Below, one piece after another: positions 40,126-47,549 of a DNA stretch of 64,000 nucleotides. The position numbers were made by a program, and so were the translations under genes. The notes under the pieces were generated by a model. The model ran no database searches. It was not told where the DNA came from and worked only from the letters and a program-made list of their open reading frames with translations. The stretch is from a virus, in IMG/VR virus record IMGVR_UViG_3300043446_004437, positions 62,001 through 126,000 of that record; one strand, given 5' to 3'. How positions within the stretch are numbered: position 1 is the stretch's first letter; each line of letters starts with the position of its first letter.

Positions 40126-40574
40126 TGCAGCCCGTATTACATTGTCCTGAAATAATACATTCAATTGAAGCAACTTTAGATGAAGAAGATTCATTTGAAC
40201 TCGTAAAAAATTTTTCTCAGGTTTTTCCTTTTTATTATCATTACAGTGTCTCTCAACATGGCTTTAAACAGGTTCTTGATTTAGCTACTACTTTTTCTGC
40301 TCTTCATTCTAGAGTAAAAATAAAAATAAGTGGTTTTGAACAAACAATAAATTCATCTATTCCTTTAGATGTTTTACGTTACAAGATGCTTCCAGATGGC
40401 TCTTATTGCTCTCTAGGAAGCTCTAGGATCGCTAATCAACCTAGTTACATAGTAGAGGGCGCTTTATGGTCAAATGGCTTTTATTATTTGACTAGAGAGC
40501 AAGATTCAATTAACATACTTGATTTACATTTTTATGTTGACCAGTATACAAAAACGATGCACAGGTACATATGA
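40125..40574 (+). CDS. Hypothetical protein
   Basis: 149 residues, ATG sharing one base with the preceding stop. Soluble alpha/beta with aromatic-rich C-terminal half. Coupled to the KTSC gene by ATGA. Unknown. Confidence 0.62.
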   Translation: MQPVLHCPEIIHSIEATLDEEDSFELVKNFSQVFPFYYHYSVSQHGFKQVLDLATTFSALHSRVKIKISGFEQTINSSIPLDVLRYKMLPDGSYCSLGSSRIANQPSYIVEGALWSNGFYYLTREQDSINILDLHFYVDQYTKTMHRYI

Positions 40575-40861
40575 CAATTAAATCTTATTTTTTCCGCGAT
40601 AGTTCTTTTATAACTAATGTTTCCTATAGTGAAGATACAGAAGTTTTATATATTAAATTTAATTCTGGTACCACATGGGTTTATTATGATGTATCTCAAG
40701 AAGTTTATAATAGACTTGTAAAGTCTACTTCTGTTGGTGAATATTTTAATAAAAACATTCGAAATAAATATTCATCTCAAAGAATTAATTATAAAATTGA
40801 GGATAGCCAAAATGTCCAGGAACAAGAAAAAGAAGAAAAAGAACAGAAATCTTTATCATAA
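40571..40861 (+). CDS. KTSC-domain small protein
   Basis: 96 residues. FITNVSYSEDTEVLYIKFNS, then WVYYDVSQEVYNRLVKSTSV, then GEYFNKNIRNKY follow the KTSC domain pattern (Tyr-x-Tyr-x-x-V-P... then GxYFNxxIR). KTSC domains occur alone or near aminoacyl-tRNA-synthetase-like and phage proteins; exact function unknown. Acidic/Lys/Gln tail. Confidence 0.75.
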   Translation: MTIKSYFFRDSSFITNVSYSEDTEVLYIKFNSGTTWVYYDVSQEVYNRLVKSTSVGEYFNKNIRNKYSSQRINYKIEDSQNVQEQEKEEKEQKSLS

Positions 40862-40979
40862 TTATTATAATTCTTCTGTTTCTGTAACTTTTGATCAGAT
40901 TCAACATTTGGCAGTACAGGTGTTTGGTTCTCGTTTTTACCAGCATAATGAACCAAATGATGATATAATAAATACATGA
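40812..40979 (+). CDS. Small basic peptide overlapping KTSC gene
   Basis: 55 residues from ATG 40812, in another frame, starting within the KTSC gene and ending four bases into the peptidase gene (ATGA). Very Lys-rich N-terminus (MSRNKKKKKKNRN), then a short helix. The coupling to the next gene gives the main support. Confidence 0.45.
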   Translation: MSRNKKKKKKNRNLYHNYYNSSVSVTFDQIQHLAVQVFGSRFYQHNEPNDDIINT

Positions 40980-41587
40980 CGACCATCGTTGCTTTACAAG
41001 GTGATAATTTTGCTGTCGTATATGTAGATTCTCGTATATCAACATCTGATTCTTCTGGTTTTATATCGCAGGTTTCTACCTTAAAAGAAGGTTCTGGTAA
41101 AGTAGCATTAAACGGAAAGTATTTGTTGGGTGCTGCCGGAGATGTGAGGGCAATTAACATTTTGCATCACGTTTTTCAGCCTCCTACTCCCCCTCCAAAT
41201 ATGAAAGGTAAAAAACTAGATCAGTTTTTTACTGCTAAGTTTATACCTGCTTTGCGTGAATGTTTTGAGCAGCAGGGATACGCAATGCCAGACATAGAAG
41301 AAAAAGAACATATCGCAGAACAATCTTCAACAATACTTGTTGTTATACATGGCACAATATATGTTGTTGATGGAGATTATTCTTGGATATCTGATTCTTC
41401 CGGAATGTATGCTTTAGGTACCGGAGCACCTTATGCTTTAGGCGCTATGCAAGCATTGAATCTAAACAAAAAACTTACCATACCTCAGGCTAAAAAAATG
41501 GCCTTAAAAGCTTTAACCACCGCTGCCAAATTCGACCCACACACCGGATCTCCTTTTCATTATCATTTACAGGAACAGGCTAAATAG
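40976..41587 (+). CDS. HslV/20S-proteasome-beta-like Ntn peptidase
   Basis: 203 residues. Starts Met-Thr-Thr-Ile-Val, as HslV does; removal of Met1 exposes Thr2 as the N-terminal nucleophile. VVYVDSRIS places Asp18 (mature Asp17) where proteasome subunits have their active-site Asp. KYLLGAAGDVRAINIL equals the 'GxAGxxxDA' helix of HslV, and MYALGTGAPYALGAMQAL equals 'AIGSGGPYAxAAAxAL'. The active-site Lys is at 37 or 42 rather than mature 33, with a short insertion. Probably assembles into a ring peptidase working with an AAA+ unfoldase; the AAA+ gene at 30875 is the candidate partner. Its position in the ubiquitin-like region is striking. Confidence 0.8.
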   Translation: MTTIVALQGDNFAVVYVDSRISTSDSSGFISQVSTLKEGSGKVALNGKYLLGAAGDVRAINILHHVFQPPTPPPNMKGKKLDQFFTAKFIPALRECFEQQGYAMPDIEEKEHIAEQSSTILVVIHGTIYVVDGDYSWISDSSGMYALGTGAPYALGAMQALNLNKKLTIPQAKKMALKALTTAAKFDPHTGSPFHYHLQEQAK

Positions 41588-41666
41588 TTACTTTTTGACT
41601 TTTTACTGCTTACCTATATATAATGTCCAAAGTTTGTTATTTGGCAGATACAGTAAGGAGCAGTGA

Positions 41667-42029
41667 ATGCCGAAAGAAAAACTGGTTTGTGAACAATGTA
41701 AATCTTCTTGGCAGCGTGAACAATCTAGAGGCAGAAAACCTCGTTTTTGCCCTAATTGTTTAGCTTCTCCGCAAAACGTTGTTGGACCTTCTAAAACTGT
41801 AATAGAAGATTTCTCTTTGAGAAGACCAACCGTAAAGGCTTTGGATACTACAGATAAAGTTTTACCGGAGACTAAATACAAAGGTAAGAACTCTTGGGTT
41901 TGCGCACAATGCCAAACAACGCTTGAAACTTATGTTGGTTTGACAGAAGAGCCAATGCATTGGTGCAGAAAAAACAGCAGATCCTATATCCCGTACCAAC
42001 TTAAAGGTCGGCAAGAGGCGCAGGCTTAA
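41667..42029 (+). CDS. Two-zinc-ribbon protein
   Basis: 120 residues behind AAGGAGCAG. An N-terminal CEQCKSSW...CPNC ribbon and a second CAQCQTTL...W-C ribbon near residue 75-95. Such double ribbons bind nucleic acid or act as adaptors. Follows the peptidase gene by 80 bp. Confidence 0.68.
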   Translation: MPKEKLVCEQCKSSWQREQSRGRKPRFCPNCLASPQNVVGPSKTVIEDFSLRRPTVKALDTTDKVLPETKYKGKNSWVCAQCQTTLETYVGLTEEPMHWCRKNSRSYIPYQLKGRQEAQA

Positions 42030-42079
42030 TTAATATATTATATCTTTTTACACTTTTCATCTCACAAAAGGAACTCCTC

Positions 42080-42226
42080 ATGCGCACAATTATCTCCAAA
42101 CATTCAATGAAAAAAGCTTTCTCCAAAGTGAAGGAAGTTAAAGTTGTTTTTAGTTTAATACAGGAATTATTGTATTTATTGTTTATTGTTTTTTATGGTT
42201 CTAAACCTTTATTGGCGGCGGCGTAA
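42080..42226 (+). CDS. 48-residue membrane-tailed peptide
   Basis: ATG nine bases after AAAGGAA. Basic N-terminus (KHSMKKAFSKVKEVK) and hydrophobic C-terminus (IQELLYLLFIVFYG), a tail-anchored layout. Three bases before the next gene. Unknown. Confidence 0.5.
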   Translation: MRTIISKHSMKKAFSKVKEVKVVFSLIQELLYLLFIVFYGSKPLLAAA

Positions 42227-42228
42227 AA

Positions 42229-42507
42229 ATGGAACCATCTAACCATAAAGATTATTCACCGTTTACTTACATAGATTATTCCAACAAGTATTCACCTATT
42301 AACAATGATACTGACAACAGTTATGCTTCTAAAACATACCCGCACAAGCATGACTCTATTGCTGATCTAAAGAAACAGATTGAAGAATACAGAAATTTGT
42401 GTGAAGACTTAATGTTATTAATAGACATGTTTTCAACTAATAATGTAGATTTAATTTTATTTCAAAGAATCAGAGATCAGTATTCTAGAACAATGTCCAA
42501 AAAATAA
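42229..42507 (+). CDS. Small hypothetical protein
   Basis: 92 residues. Asn/Tyr/Asp-rich first half, then a helix KKQIEEYRNLCEDLML. Unknown. 13 bp before the next gene, which has its own GGAG site. Confidence 0.58.
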   Translation: MEPSNHKDYSPFTYIDYSNKYSPINNDTDNSYASKTYPHKHDSIADLKKQIEEYRNLCEDLMLLIDMFSTNNVDLILFQRIRDQYSRTMSKK

Positions 42508-42520
42508 ATAGGAGCTTATC

Positions 42521-42871
42521 ATGGCTATCGCATCCCCATCCACCGAAACACAAATTCACCTTGCCCCAAAGCGTTTTGCAATAGCAGAACCATCAAAGCT
42601 TGTAACCTTTCTTAAAGGTGAGCCACCTGTAAATGCAGGCAAAGGCAGAAAGCGTAACCCAGTCATCACTCAGATTTACAATGAGTTGATCGAAAACCGT
42701 AACGTGTGGGCACACATTAACATTCCGATCACCAGCAAAGCACAACTTGCCTCAATCAGAGCAGGACTGTTTGCTCGTGCAACAAAAGACAATTTGGCCA
42801 CCCAGACTTCATCACTTTTCAATGAAAAGACAAAGATGTATGATCTGTGGGTCATGCTCACCAACGCCTAA
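42521..42871 (+). CDS. Hypothetical protein, possibly DNA-associated
   Basis: 116 residues behind TAGGAGCT. Basic central stretch (GKGRKRNPV) followed by a compact alpha/beta part with TSKAQLASIRAGLFARATKD. Third-position GC is higher than its neighbours, as in the gene at 3301, suggesting high expression. A large folded RNA element follows the stop. Confidence 0.62.
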   Translation: MAIASPSTETQIHLAPKRFAIAEPSKLVTFLKGEPPVNAGKGRKRNPVITQIYNELIENRNVWAHINIPITSKAQLASIRAGLFARATKDNLATQTSSLFNEKTKMYDLWVMLTNA

Positions 42872-42878
42872 TTAGGTT

Positions 42879-42971
42879 TTACCACAGGGATTTAAGTTTA
42901 AACTTATGTGTTTGGTCGCACATAAGCCCGCATTATATGCGGGTCCCCTTTCGCTTAAATCCCTGTGGTAA
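42879..42971 (+). ncRNA. Perfect three-way-junction RNA element
   Basis: An 18-bp perfect closing stem (42879-42896 with 42954-42971, TTACCACAGGGATTTAAG) encloses CTTATGTG/CACATAAG (42903-42926) and CCCGCAT/ATGCGGG (42927-42943). The single-stranded strand next to the second hairpin, GGTCCCCTTTCGCTTAAAT, nearly matches the element at 7878. It follows the stop of the gene at 42521 and has no T-run, so it is more than a simple terminator. Confidence 0.68.
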
Positions 42972-43020
42972 TCAAAATTATTTTTATTTTGTTAACTCAA
43001 AAAAATTTTTTGTTTAGAAC

Positions 43021-43070
43021 CTTAGATCGCGGATTTAACTAGGCCTCAGATCGCGGATTTATGATATACT
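43021..43070 (+). promoter_or_regulatory. Promoter with two tandem 17-bp operator-like repeats
   Basis: CTTAGATCGCGGATTTA (43021-43037) and CTCAGATCGCGGATTTA (43045-43061), 24 bp apart, run into the -10 box TATACT (43065-43070). No good -35 is present, so an activator binding the repeats is likely. Confidence 0.6.
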
Positions 43071-43091
43071 ATACACACGAAGTCAGATGCT

Positions 43092-43124
43092 CTTAGTGGG
43101 CGGGACAAAATCTCGCCCACTGAG
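43092..43124 (+). ncRNA. Leader hairpin of the gene at 43162
   Basis: CTTAGTGGGCG (43092-43102) pairs over 11 bp with CGCCCACTGAG (43114-43124) around a loop. It lies in the 5' leader, 20 nt downstream of the -10 box, with no T-run. Confidence 0.5.
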
Positions 43125-43161
43125 TTACTTTGTATAACAATTTTTAAATACAGGAGAATTT

Positions 43162-43512
43162 GTGTCACTGTTTGATTACCTAGACATATCTTACGATTTA
43201 CCGTATCCAGATAACGCTACAGAAGAACACAAAAAATATATACGGTACACTATCAATATAGATAACTTTCAAACCAAAGATTTATATTGTTCTTTGAATA
43301 CATATTTTATAGATAGAACTGGTCTTATCTATGAAAAAATTGGTGAAGAATACAAACAGTTTTACGTCCACCAACACGTAGAGTGCTATACTTATGTAGA
43401 TGTTCCTTCTGAAGATACAAAATATTATTTAAAATATGATATAAAATTTACAGATGGAAAAGTAAAAAAAGTTACTGTTTTAGACTGGAAAACACTAAAA
43501 AAAATTGATTAG
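43162..43512 (+). CDS. Hypothetical beta-rich protein
   Basis: 116 residues from GTG 43162 behind CAGGAGA. Alternating strands, Tyr/Lys/Asp-rich, no Cys cluster. Has its own regulated promoter with tandem repeats. Unknown. Confidence 0.62.
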   Translation: MSLFDYLDISYDLPYPDNATEEHKKYIRYTINIDNFQTKDLYCSLNTYFIDRTGLIYEKIGEEYKQFYVHQHVECYTYVDVPSEDTKYYLKYDIKFTDGKVKKVTVLDWKTLKKID

Positions 43513-43524
43513 GATAAAATCTAG

Positions 43525-43722
43525 ATGGAATATACACAAATATATCAGCAAATATACAGTGCTCTTTTAAAAGATAGTGTAGATCCAACAGCAATAGTTG
43601 GGCCAGCAAAAAGAATCACTGATGCGTTGTGGGAATTAAAAATTATTACCACTTTACCAAATTTTCAAATACCAAACACAATTGCAACTGCTAAATCGAT
43701 TATTGATAACCGGTTTGAATAA
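43525..43722 (+). CDS. Small hypothetical protein
   Basis: 65 residues, ATG behind TAGGATAA. Helix-rich with WELKIITTLPNF. Cotranscribed with the preceding gene. Unknown. Confidence 0.55.
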   Translation: MEYTQIYQQIYSALLKDSVDPTAIVGPAKRITDALWELKIITTLPNFQIPNTIATAKSIIDNRFE

Positions 43723-43771
43723 TAACAATAATTTAGCTGATTATTTAAAATCAAATTGGTTTGACTGATTT

Positions 43772-43844
43772 GCGGTTGTAACTTAACAGTAGAGTACATG
43801 AGTTTCCGATCCATGGTGTGAGGGTGCAATTCCCTTCAACCGCT
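43772..43844 (+). tRNA. Divergent tRNA-Gly (TCC)
   Basis: Acceptor GCGGTTG/CAACCGC with discriminator T, as expected for Gly, and order like a Gly tRNA. Anticodon loop TTTCCGA gives TCC (reads GGA); position 37 is G. The T-loop is TGCAATT in place of TTCAA, and the anticodon stem has an A-C mismatch. So it may be a degenerate or specially modified tRNA. Confidence 0.78.
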
Positions 43845-43857
43845 CCAAAGAAAAATT

Positions 43858-44244
43858 ATGAAAAATAAAAAAGATTATCAAAAACGTAGAGAATATATAA
43901 GAGCCTACCAAAATAGATGGTTACAAGATCGTCGCAAACAATGGCTTCAGGAAAACGGACCATGCAAAGAGTGCGGTACTTGGGAAAATCTAGAAATAGA
44001 TCACATAGATCCCAATAAAAAAACGCATGAGGTTTCTTCGCTTTGGAGTAGAAAAGAAGAAGTACGAGAAAAAGAATTAGCTAAATGCCAGGTTCTTTGT
44101 AAAAAACATCATCGACAAAAAACATCTGAAGAAAATCGTTTAGCTGGTCACGGCACCCCAGAAAGATACAAGCATAAAAGATGCAAATGTGCTTCTTGTT
44201 TGTCCGCCAAAAAAAGAGCTCAGCTTACAGCTAAAAAATCTTAA
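43858..44244 (+). CDS. HNH endonuclease
   Basis: 128 residues. CKECG...LEIDHIDPN...CQVLCKKHHRQKT is a complete HNH/zinc-finger nuclease core: the two Cys pairs hold the zinc, His/Asp/His/Asn-type residues sit in IDHIDPN and KKHH. The C-terminal CKCASC adds a further knuckle. Free-standing HNH nucleases are common homing or packaging-related genes in phages. It starts 14 bp after tRNA-Gly and ends converging on the minus-strand gene at 44241. Confidence 0.88.
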   Translation: MKNKKDYQKRREYIRAYQNRWLQDRRKQWLQENGPCKECGTWENLEIDHIDPNKKTHEVSSLWSRKEEVREKELAKCQVLCKKHHRQKTSEENRLAGHGTPERYKHKRCKCASCLSAKKRAQLTAKKS

Positions 44245-45242
44245 GATTCATTCATCTTTCTTCTATTTCTAATACCAAGAACAAGTGCTCCTGCACCAGC
44301 GGCAACAGCCGCATAACCCAACTTCCTACTTTGGACTACTTCTACCGCTCGTAAAGTATCTTCAGCTATTTTCTTTTTAGTAGAACTAGACGCAGCTGCA
44401 GCAACTTCAGATAATTCTCCCGTTAGTCCAGAAGAAGCTTTAGAAGCTTTGTGCGCTATTTCATCAGAAGATATTTTTGCTTGCGTAATTACACCATTTG
44501 GCACATCTTGTGATATTTCAAATGGGACATATTTATGATGATATGTTTCTTTTGGCATCCATATTGGACCAGGTGGTTCTGGTGGATAAGGGTTTAATGG
44601 AACGATTTCACCAGCCTCGTTTCTTGTATAGCCAAATACTTTTTTATTTTTGGGTTTAACTTTTTTGCCAACTTTATTTGTTGTATTTATGGGCAACTCT
44701 GACTTAACTTCTCCTCTCTCAGAAAGCACTGCTTGCCTAATATCCTCTATTGTTTCTATTGTTGATCGCATTGCCGGAGTCTCTACTTCATTTGGATCAA
44801 AACCAACTCTTGCAAGAATATGACTTTTAAGAGCAGAATATCTGTCTTCATGAACAAACTTTAATTTTTGTCTTCTACCTAAATTTGGCAATAATTTTTT
44901 TGCATTTGAAGATTCAAACGGACTATCAACAATAGCTTGAGTTAATTGCTCAAGTCTTGCAAAATCATCTATACTTCTTGTTATTGGCTTGTTTGTTGGA
45001 AAGTCTTTTTTTAGTTGTCTTGTTTGTTTTCTAGTTATTTTAGGCTTAGGTTTATTGGCTTCAACTTTGGCGGCACGTTGTGCGTCAATTCTAGCTCTAA
45101 TTTCTGGAGAATTTTTATTAAGCTTGGAAGAGACTGCTTTAGCTTTTTTTTCTCTAGCTGCATTTTGTTTAGCGGCTTTTGCTGCTTCAGCCTGTCTTTG
45201 ACCTTCACCAAGCTTTTTGCCCCTTTTTATTATGTCATCCAT
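44241..45242 (-). CDS. Lys/Ala-rich protein with C-terminal membrane anchor
   Basis: 333 residues. N-terminal 100 residues are basic and helical (KAAKQNAAREKKAKAV and similar); residues 200-260 are a Lys/Pro-rich stretch; the end has a membrane segment (AVAAGAGALVLGI) with RNRRK after it. Overlaps the upstream gene by one base. No family recognised; possibly a virion-internal or membrane-linked protein. Confidence 0.68.
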   Translation of the reverse strand: MDDIIKRGKKLGEGQRQAEAAKAAKQNAAREKKAKAVSSKLNKNSPEIRARIDAQRAAKVEANKPKPKITRKQTRQLKKDFPTNKPITRSIDDFARLEQLTQAIVDSPFESSNAKKLLPNLGRRQKLKFVHEDRYSALKSHILARVGFDPNEVETPAMRSTIETIEDIRQAVLSERGEVKSELPINTTNKVGKKVKPKNKKVFGYTRNEAGEIVPLNPYPPEPPGPIWMPKETYHHKYVPFEISQDVPNGVITQAKISSDEIAHKASKASSGLTGELSEVAAAASSSTKKKIAEDTLRAVEVVQSRKLGYAAVAAGAGALVLGIRNRRKMNES

Positions 45243-45904
45243 TAGAATCTCTTACCCAATATAGTCAATGCAGAAGCAGCATCTCTTAATAATCCAGATT
45301 TACCAACACCTCCAGCAACAGCAGCAGATGCATCCATGGATGCTTCTACTAAATGACTAGATCCTCTAGCCATAAAAGGTCTTTCTAGTTTATCAATTGT
45401 ATTGGGTAAATTTAGAGGTTTTACATCTTCCACAATACGAGCAGCGTAGTCTGCGGATCGATCTTCCGTATAAATCCCTAAGAGTGGATCGATTGATTTA
45501 AAACGAGTTCTTTTTAGTTCTTGTCTTGAGGAAAAATTATGGCTAACGACATCCCCAACGCGCATTGAAACCTTTTCTTCATTATTTAATGCAGCGCTTA
45601 TTGCTTTTCTATATTCATCCGCTTTATATGCGCTCCAAAAAGAAGGGTTTGTTCTAATTTTATCTGCTTGAATGTCAAAATTTTGTCTTAAAAGTTCTCT
45701 AACTGTATCGTCAACTTCTTCTGGTACCTGAAGGTTTGCATGGAAAGAAGTGTGAGCGGCCATACGACCTAATTCGTGGAATCGAAGCATCTCAGCAACA
45801 GAACGATCTTCGCCGTAATTTAAATTCTTAATAAGAGTAACAAAGTGTTCTGTTACAAGGTTTTCATAGTGATTAAAACCGTGTATTAAGTCCCGTATAA
45901 CCAA
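45242..45904 (-). CDS. Hypothetical protein, maybe continuation of the metallopeptidase-like gene
   Basis: 220 residues from a TTG at 45904. It overlaps the end of the gene at 45873-46604 by 32 bp in the +1 frame. Contains HELGRMAAH, a near HExxH motif but with Gly at the third position. A +1 frameshift near the upstream stop (TTT TAA) would fuse both into one protein of about 460 residues. Role unknown. Confidence 0.58.
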   Translation of the reverse strand: MVIRDLIHGFNHYENLVTEHFVTLIKNLNYGEDRSVAEMLRFHELGRMAAHTSFHANLQVPEEVDDTVRELLRQNFDIQADKIRTNPSFWSAYKADEYRKAISAALNNEEKVSMRVGDVVSHNFSSRQELKRTRFKSIDPLLGIYTEDRSADYAARIVEDVKPLNLPNTIDKLERPFMARGSSHLVEASMDASAAVAGGVGKSGLLRDAASALTILGKRF

Positions 45905-46604
45905 TAATATCTTCTATACTTTTTGCTTCATTTATTTTTCTTGCATATCCCCCTCTGACCATCAAAGATAAGGCCCCACTTTCAGCCCTAGCTTCTTCTA
46001 ACCCAAATCCCGCCATGCCTTGTATATGATCACGCAGTGCTTTGTTGTAGGCTCCAACATCTCCGGGGCTATCTAACGCATCATTAAGAGAATCCCAGGA
46101 TCTATAGAATGTATCCTGTACATCTCTTTTTTGCAATCCCGCTTCGGAGCTAAAAGCATGTGATATTTCATGCAGTGGCGCCATTAAGCCGTACGTATTA
46201 AATTCTGAAAATTTATAAGGATTAAATATAAGAAAATGAGTTGCCGTGTCTATCTTATTCCCAACTTTTATATTTTCAGCTTCAAATAAACGCTTATATG
46301 CTGTATGTTGTGGACTCCCAGGTTTAAGTGCAAGATGATATGCGTAGTTAACCGGCTCTAAACCAAAAGCTTTAAGTCTTTCTGGGGGGAAAGCACCTAA
46401 TACAGTTTTTTCAGCTAAGGTTTTACCAGAAATAATTTGAGAAGAACCACCAAAATGCACCGTGGTTCCAGGAATATCCATTTTTTTTACAATTCTATTA
46501 ATCCTGTTTAATGCCCTCGTGTTGACTGTTTCACGTGCGCTACTTCCAACGCGGATCTCAAAATCATTTGCTCTGAAATCATCTATTCTTCTTGTAAATC
46601 TCAT
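45873..46604 (-). CDS. Metallopeptidase-like protein with HExxH
   Basis: 243 residues. APLHEISHAFSSE provides a HExxH zinc motif at about residue 144. The N-terminal part has beta-rich DNA-adjacent-like region (FTRRIDDFRANDFEIRVG) of unknown role. No signal peptide, so it may act on cytoplasmic or virion proteins. Starts in an ATGA overlap with the short gene upstream. Confidence 0.62.
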   Translation of the reverse strand: MRFTRRIDDFRANDFEIRVGSSARETVNTRALNRINRIVKKMDIPGTTVHFGGSSQIISGKTLAEKTVLGAFPPERLKAFGLEPVNYAYHLALKPGSPQHTAYKRLFEAENIKVGNKIDTATHFLIFNPYKFSEFNTYGLMAPLHEISHAFSSEAGLQKRDVQDTFYRSWDSLNDALDSPGDVGAYNKALRDHIQGMAGFGLEEARAESGALSLMVRGGYARKINEAKSIEDIIGYTGLNTRF

Positions 46605-46717
46605 ATTATTTCTCGTTTTAATTTTCTGCGGGATTTTTCTTCAGCTGCTGCAGGGGGTGTAGGATTGCAAAAATTTTTTCTAATTTCTGAAATATCAGGT
46701 GTAAAATCTTCGGCCAT
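46601..46717 (-). CDS. 38-residue basic peptide
   Basis: ATG at 46717, stop overlapping the metallopeptidase start (ATGA). Basic tail (EEKSRRKLKREII). Leads the minus-strand operon. Small, but coupling supports it. Confidence 0.45.
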   Translation of the reverse strand: MAEDFTPDISEIRKNFCNPTPPAAAEEKSRRKLKREII

Positions 46718-46778
46718 AAAAATCCAATCAATTCATTACTATTTGACTCTATAGTAACCATACTTTAGGAGGTGTGTA

Positions 46779-46994
46779 GTGGCCGGGAAAAAACCAGCTA
46801 AAGGTAATTCTTTAAATAAAGTAACACAACCAGAAAAACCTGGCAAAGTAATAAAGTATATTGGCGCATATAAAGGCGTTTTTCATACTTGCCCCACATG
46901 CAAAAATAAAACCGGTAGAGGATTATTATTTGAATATAAAGATTCAATGTATTGTTCAAGGAATTGCATACCAAAAGATCTAATGGTACTATAA
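46779..46994 (+). CDS. Small zinc-ribbon protein
   Basis: 71 residues from GTG behind a strong AGGAGGT site. CPTCKNKTG and YCSRNC form a zinc ribbon. First gene of a plus-strand group divergent from the minus-strand operon. Confidence 0.68.
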   Translation: MAGKKPAKGNSLNKVTQPEKPGKVIKYIGAYKGVFHTCPTCKNKTGRGLLFEYKDSMYCSRNCIPKDLMVL

Positions 46995-46998
46995 AGTT

Positions 46999-47379
46999 AT
47001 GCAAAATTACTGGCTTTCTGATATTAATTATCAAAAAAAATTGATGAAAAGAATAAGCGAACACGTACGCGAAAAAGCTTCTGATAATTCAGAAGACCCA
47101 GAAGACATGCCCAGAAAAGATTTAACTGAACGTCAACAAATGATGTATGAAAACTATGAATCCGTTGTAGAAATGCATGGCATGTTTGATCAATCAAGCA
47201 AAGCTAGCGGTGCTCATTATGCGCCAGGTCAATTAAACCCTTTTAAAAATGAAGGATTGATTTGCGGTAATTGTGTATTTTTTGTAGGTGGGGGTTCATG
47301 TGAATTAGTTTCTGGCCAAATAGACCCAAATGGAATTTGTAAATTATGGATAATACCTCAAAAACTAATCAAGAAATAG
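46999..47379 (+). CDS. HiPIP-like Cys-motif phage protein
   Basis: 126 residues. The C-terminal CGNCVFFVGGGSCELVSGQI, then DPNGICKLWIIP, resembles the Cys pattern of high-potential iron proteins (CxxC...C...GxCxxW), a motif also found in phage structural-gene neighbourhoods. The long N-terminal part is helical and charged. Iron-sulfur binding is inferred. Confidence 0.62.
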   Translation: MQNYWLSDINYQKKLMKRISEHVREKASDNSEDPEDMPRKDLTERQQMMYENYESVVEMHGMFDQSSKASGAHYAPGQLNPFKNEGLICGNCVFFVGGGSCELVSGQIDPNGICKLWIIPQKLIKK

Positions 47380-47504
47380 ATACCACTAAAAATAAACAGT
47401 TAGATTATTTAACGCTTCAAGAAAAACTTGAAGAATTGTGGGAAAAAGAAAAAGAATTTTTAAAAAAACTAAATATAGACCCCGATTCAAACCAACCTAT
47501 ATAA
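47346..47504 (+). CDS. Small helical peptide
   Basis: 52 residues starting inside the end of the previous gene. Central coiled-coil-like helix (LQEKLEELWEKEKEFLKKL). Unknown. Confidence 0.5.
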   Translation: MDNTSKTNQEIDTTKNKQLDYLTLQEKLEELWEKEKEFLKKLNIDPDSNQPI

Positions 47505-47549
47505 TTAGACGCTTTTAGTTACTATAACCCCTATAAAAACGGAGGGTTT

